A stretch of 64,000 nt of DNA from DASRQZ01 sp964571275. Lineage in GTDB: Bacteria; Myxococcota_A; Polyangia; Fen-1088. The stretch lies in assembly GCA_964571275.1 (NCBI GenBank), contig CAZNCQ010000008.1:5485-69484 (forward strand), written 5' to 3'. Numbering within the stretch: the first letter of the stretch is position 1; each line of letters begins with the position of its first letter. Below are positions 60,764 through 64,000 of this stretch, piece by piece. Both the position numbers and the translations under genes were made by a program. The notes under the pieces are model-generated. The model saw only the letters and a program-made list of their open reading frames with translations, made no database searches and was not told where the DNA came from.

Positions 60764-61885
60764 ATGCGGCGCGAGCTGATCGATCTCGCGGCCAAGCTCG
60801 CGGATCGCGGTGAGCCGTTCGCGCTCGCGACGGTGATCGCGCGATCGCCGCCGATCTCGGCGCAGGTCGGCGACGCGGCGGTGGTCACCGCCGACGGCGG
60901 CTTTCACGGCTGGGTCGGCGGTAGCTGCACGCGCCCGACGGTGATCGCCGAGGCGCAAAAGGCGCTCGCCGACGGGCGGCCGCGGCTGGTCGCGCTCGAT
61001 CCCGATCCTGACAGCCGCCGGCGTCCGGGCCTGACGGTTTTCCCCATGACCTGTCAGAGTGGAGGGAGCGTGGAGATACACATCCAACCGGTGCTGCCGC
61101 CGCCGCGCCTGCTGGTCTACGGCGTCTCGCCGACGGCGCGCGCTCTCGTGCGCCTGGGCAAGGCGATGGGCTACGTCGTCACGGTGATCGATCCGAGCGC
61201 CGACGCCGCCGATTTCCCCGACGCCGACGCCGTGGTGAAGGATCCGGCCCAGATGGACGTTGACGTCGACGTCGAGGTGAACGTCGACGTCGGCATCGTC
61301 GCGCGCGCGGGCGCCGCCGGGAGCGCCACGATGGTCCCGCGCTTCGCCGTGGTGGCGACGCAGGGACAGTGGGATGAGGAAGCGACGACGGCGGCGCTGG
61401 CGCTCCGGCCGCCGCCGACGTACGTGGGCGTGATGGCGAGCGCGAAGCGCTTCGGCGAGATGCGCGCGCTGCTGGGCGAGACGGCGGGTGAGGGCGCGTT
61501 CGCGCGCGTGAAGAATCCGGCGGGGCTGGACCTGGGCGCGACGTCGCCCGAGGAGATCGCGGTCAGCATCCTGGCGGAGATCGTCGCGCACCGGCACGCC
61601 GCGACGAAAGCGGCACGTCCGGAGGCCGCTGCCATCTCTCGCGAAACGGCTGCGCCGGCGCGCCGCGTGCGCCTCGCGCAGGCGGTCGAGCCCAACGGCG
61701 CGCACACCGCCCCGGCAACGGGCGAGCAAGCCCGCGATCCGGTCTGCGGCATGACGGTGACGATCGCCGGCGCCGCCCACCGCGCCGAACACGAGGGGCA
61801 CGCGTATTATTTCTGCTGCGGCGGATGCCGTGCGCGTTTTCTCGCGTCCCCGGCGCAATATTTGAACGCAGAGGCGACGCGGTGA
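60764..61885 (+). CDS. second XdhC-family protein fused to a C-terminal YHS metal-binding domain
   Basis: 373 aa. The XdhC part (about 1-290) has GWVGGSCTRPTVIAEAQ, LLVYGVSPTARALVRLG and YVGVMASAKRFGEM. A low-complexity acidic run (MDVDVDVEVNVDVGIV) interrupts the Rossmann domain near 165-180. A linker of about 30 residues leads to a YHS domain (DPVCGM, then YYFCCGGCRARF), which binds metal through cysteines in other proteins. The fusion suggests that cofactor insertion is linked to a metal-carrying step. I start at the ATG after the mocA stop; one nine codons upstream is also possible. Confidence 0.85.
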   Translation: MRRELIDLAAKLADRGEPFALATVIARSPPISAQVGDAAVVTADGGFHGWVGGSCTRPTVIAEAQKALADGRPRLVALDPDPDSRRRPGLTVFPMTCQSGGSVEIHIQPVLPPPRLLVYGVSPTARALVRLGKAMGYVVTVIDPSADAADFPDADAVVKDPAQMDVDVDVEVNVDVGIVARAGAAGSATMVPRFAVVATQGQWDEEATTAALALRPPPTYVGVMASAKRFGEMRALLGETAGEGAFARVKNPAGLDLGATSPEEIAVSILAEIVAHRHAATKAARPEAAAISRETAAPARRVRLAQAVEPNGAHTAPATGEQARDPVCGMTVTIAGAAHRAEHEGHAYYFCCGGCRARFLASPAQYLNAEATR

Positions 61886-61934
61886 CGCCGCAGGCGGAGA
61901 ACCGACGATGACGCCGCAGGCGGAGAACCGACGA
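61883..61934 (+). repeat. 26-bp tandem duplication covering a stop codon, ribosome site and start codon
   Basis: The 26-base unit at 61883-61908 is repeated exactly at 61909-61934. The first copy supplies the XdhC-YHS stop codon. Each copy carries GGCGGAGAA and ends at an ATG. Because 26 is not a multiple of three, the first ATG opens only a nine-codon frame (MTPQAENRR) that stops at the TGA overlapping the real ATG ATG at 61934. Confidence 0.9.
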
Positions 61935-62824
61935 TGATGCCGGAGATCGTTGCCCTGCTCGCGGATCTCGAGGCCGCGGGATACATCGCCGAGCCGTCGA
62001 CCGCGACGGCGCTCTACCTCGCGCGCGCGACGCAGAAGCCCCTGCTGGTCGAGGGCGACGCCGGCGTCGGCAAGACCGAGCTGGCGAAGGTGCTGGCGCA
62101 GCTCTGCGGCACCGAGCTGATTCGCTTGCAGTGCTACGAGGGGCTCGATGTGCAGACCGCGCTCTACGAGTGGGACTACCCGCGCCAGATGCTGCGCCTG
62201 CGCATCGCCGACGGACGCGGCGAGGACGCGACGGCGCTGGAGGCGCGGCTCTTCAGCCGCGAATACCTGCTCGAGCGGCCGTTGCTGCGCGCGATCACCC
62301 ACCGCGGCGGCCCCGCGGTGCTGCTCATCGACGAGATCGATCGCGCCGACGACGGCTTCGAAGCGTTCCTGCTCGAGCTGCTGTCGGACTTTCAGGTCAC
62401 GATCCCGGAGCTGGGAACGATCAAGGCCGAGCACCCCCCGTACGTGCTGCTGACGTCGAACCGGACGCGCGAGCTGGGCGACGCGCTTCGCCGGCGCTGT
62501 CTCTATTTGTATCTGGACCACCCCACGTTCGAGCGCGAGGTGCGCATCATCCGCGCGCGCTGCCCCGATGCGGGCGGCAGGTTGCCCGAGCAGATCGCGC
62601 GCTTCATGCAGTCGCTGCGCGCGCGCACGCTGGTCAAGCCGCCCGGCGTGGCCGAGACGCTCGACTTCACGCGCGCCCTGCGCCTGCTTCGGCAGGACTC
62701 ACTGGACGCGGACGTCGTGAGCCAGACGCTGGGTTGTTTGCTGAAAGACCGCTGCGATCTGGAGGCGTTCTCCCCCGCCGACGTGGCGGCGCTGGTGGCG
62801 TCGTCGCGCGAGGCGCCGTCATGA
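61934..62824 (+). CDS. MoxR-type AAA ATPase (CoxD-like)
   Basis: 296 aa. It has Walker A GDAGVGKT (41-48), Walker B LLIDEIDRAD near 132, and sensor 1 LLTSNRTREL. MoxR-type ATPases next to a VWA protein and XdhC factors match the coxD-coxE-coxF layout, in which the ATPase and VWA partner help mature the copper/molybdenum or molybdenum active site of CO-dehydrogenase or xanthine-dehydrogenase-like enzymes. The stop overlaps the VWA gene's start (ATGA). Confidence 0.9.
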   Translation: MMPEIVALLADLEAAGYIAEPSTATALYLARATQKPLLVEGDAGVGKTELAKVLAQLCGTELIRLQCYEGLDVQTALYEWDYPRQMLRLRIADGRGEDATALEARLFSREYLLERPLLRAITHRGGPAVLLIDEIDRADDGFEAFLLELLSDFQVTIPELGTIKAEHPPYVLLTSNRTRELGDALRRRCLYLYLDHPTFEREVRIIRARCPDAGGRLPEQIARFMQSLRARTLVKPPGVAETLDFTRALRLLRQDSLDADVVSQTLGCLLKDRCDLEAFSPADVAALVASSREAPS

Positions 62825-64000
62825 TCGGCGGCACACCTGCGAGCCGTCCGCTCCAGCGCGGCGTCACCGGCGAGCTCGCGCCGGCGCTGGCGCGCTTCGG
62901 CGGCACGCTGCGCGCGTCCGGCATCGGCGCGACGGTGCGCGACGAGATCGACGCGATTCAAGCGCTGAAATTGATCGACCGCGACGATCGCGACGAGGTC
63001 CGCACCGCGCTGCGCATTGCGCTGAAGATTCCGCGCGAGGCCTGGGCGGCATACGACCGACTCTTCAGCTCGTTCTGGACGGGCGCCGATCTCGTCGAGC
63101 CGCCGGAGCTGCCGCCGCCGCCCGCGCCGCAAGAGCGTCGCGACCAGCCGCGCTTGCTGTCGTGGGATCCCGTGCGCCGGCGCCTGAGCGAGCCCGACGA
63201 GGACGCGGAGCGCCCCGGCGGTACGCGCGAGGGGACGCGTCCCGCGGCGAGCCCGCAGGCGCTCCTGCGTCGCAAGGCCTTCGACGCTTCGGCGTGGACC
63301 GCGCAAGAAATGGCCGCGATGGAACGCTTGCTCGCGCGCCTCGCGCATCGGCTGGCCACTTGCCGCAGCCGCCGGTGGGTGCCGGCCGTCGGTTCGCCGG
63401 CAGGCGGGCGGCTCGATCCGCGGCGCAGCTACCGCCGCGCCGTCGCCACCGGCGGTGAGATGCTGCGCTTCGCGCGCCGCGAGCGCGCGGTCGACGAACC
63501 GCGACTGGTGTTCCTGTGCGACACCAGCGGATCGATGGACGCGCACGCGCGCTTCTTGCTGATGTTCGTGCTGGCGCTGCGCCGTGCGGCCCGGCGCGCC
63601 GAGCTCTTCGCGTTCAACACCGAGCTCGTCGATCTCGGCCGCGACGTGGTGCCGGGGAAGATCCGGCTCACGCTCGATCGGATCGCTGCCCGCGTACCCG
63701 ACTGGTCGGGCGGCACGCGGCTCGGCGAATCGCTGGCGGCGTTCGCGTCGCGCCACCTGCCTCGGCTCGGGGGCCGGCGCACGATCGTCGTGGTGCTCAG
63801 CGACGGTCTCGATCGCGGCGATCCCGCTGTGCTCGCCGCGGCCGTGCGACGGATTCGCGCGCGCGTGCGGCGGTTGGTCTGGCTCAACCCGCTGCTCGGC
63901 GATCCGCGCTACGAGCCGGTCGCGCGCGGAATGGCCGCCGCGCTTCCCTTCATCGATTGCTTCGCGCCCGCGCACAACCTCGAGTCGCTCGAGCGGCTCC
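62821..64000 (+). CDS. VWA-domain CoxE-like protein (3' end outside the window)
   Basis: At least 393 aa; the frame is open to the last base. The N-terminal half is helical and charged, with a Pro-rich break near 100-110 and a CoxE-like RRRSYRRAV-type block (LDPRRSYRRAVATGGEML). The VWA domain starts near 228 with an intact MIDAS site CDTSGSM (D234, S236, S238), then WSGGTRLGESL and VVLSDGLDRGDP, and ends in view with LVWLNPLLGDPRYEPVARGM, typical of CoxE. It should act with the MoxR ATPase. The catalytic Mo-hydroxylase subunits are probably beyond the right edge. Confidence 0.9.
   Translation, partial: MIGGTPASRPLQRGVTGELAPALARFGGTLRASGIGATVRDEIDAIQALKLIDRDDRDEVRTALRIALKIPREAWAAYDRLFSSFWTGADLVEPPELPPPPAPQERRDQPRLLSWDPVRRRLSEPDEDAERPGGTREGTRPAASPQALLRRKAFDASAWTAQEMAAMERLLARLAHRLATCRSRRWVPAVGSPAGGRLDPRRSYRRAVATGGEMLRFARRERAVDEPRLVFLCDTSGSMDAHARFLLMFVLALRRAARRAELFAFNTELVDLGRDVVPGKIRLTLDRIAARVPDWSGGTRLGESLAAFASRHLPRLGGRRTIVVVLSDGLDRGDPAVLAAAVRRIRARVRRLVWLNPLLGDPRYEPVARGMAAALPFIDCFAPAHNLESLERL

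Overview
The window is very GC-rich and dense in genes. It looks like a Myxococcota (myxobacterial or Polyangia-like) chromosome fragment, probably from a draft or metagenome assembly. Evidence seen directly: a MYXO-CTERM-type tail on the GH9 protein at 55109-57076, many lipoproteins with Ala/Gly/Asp-rich linkers, an FHA/sigma-54/Ser-Thr-kinase signalling style, many ATGA or GTGA gene overlaps, and a 100-N scaffold gap at 36643-36742. No tRNA, rRNA, CRISPR array, transposase or integrase was seen.

Layout. 1-1292: the tail of an unknown gene and a secreted family-1 pectate lyase. 1349-34307: a type VI secretion (T6SS) locus. It holds an FHA/sigma-54 activator, a membrane-anchored peptidoglycan amidase, a two-gene FHA operon (zinc-ribbon FHA; secreted VWA-like/TM/FHA), TagH with a small lipoprotein, then the structural run tssA-tssB-tssC-hcp-tagJ-tssE-tssF-tssG-clpV and a TPR-methyltransferase. 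Two paralogous lipoproteins, a small membrane protein and nagB follow. The minus-strand operon tssJ-tssK-tssL-tssM-tagF comes next, and a divergent Ser/Thr kinase closes the locus. VgrG, PAAR and the PppA phosphatase are not in the window.

34335-38279: an M20 peptidase, a DksA-like protein that has lost all four zinc cysteines, the assembly gap, and a GH28 polygalacturonase lipoprotein. 38434-42253: a tightly coupled ECF sigma / anti-sigma-like / caspase operon whose last protein carries about 13 G-A-Q-L-type repeats and a probable beta-barrel. 42359-51274: a DUF2325 protein, a three-gene operon (two beta-propeller lipoproteins and a barrel-like protein), a small lipoprotein, a TPR protein, a bactofilin with an M15-type peptidase, and a small membrane protein. 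51350-55059: an AlkZ-like DNA glycosylase, a second ECF sigma/anti-sigma pair, a decayed matrixin-like metalloprotease, and a Pro-rich membrane protein. 55109-58807: a GH9 cellulase and sufS-sufU. 58971-64000: a molybdenum-hydroxylase maturation operon (XdhC, MocA, XdhC-YHS, MoxR-type ATPase, CoxE-like VWA protein) that runs off the right end.

How the genes fit together. The T6SS appears to be wired to phospho-threonine signalling, with one kinase, TagF and four FHA proteins. The PL1, GH28 and GH9 enzymes suggest use of plant-type polysaccharides. The two ECF modules and the membrane FHA sensor point to envelope sensing. The least explained parts are the ECF/caspase/G-A-Q-L-repeat operon and the VWA-TM-FHA operon.
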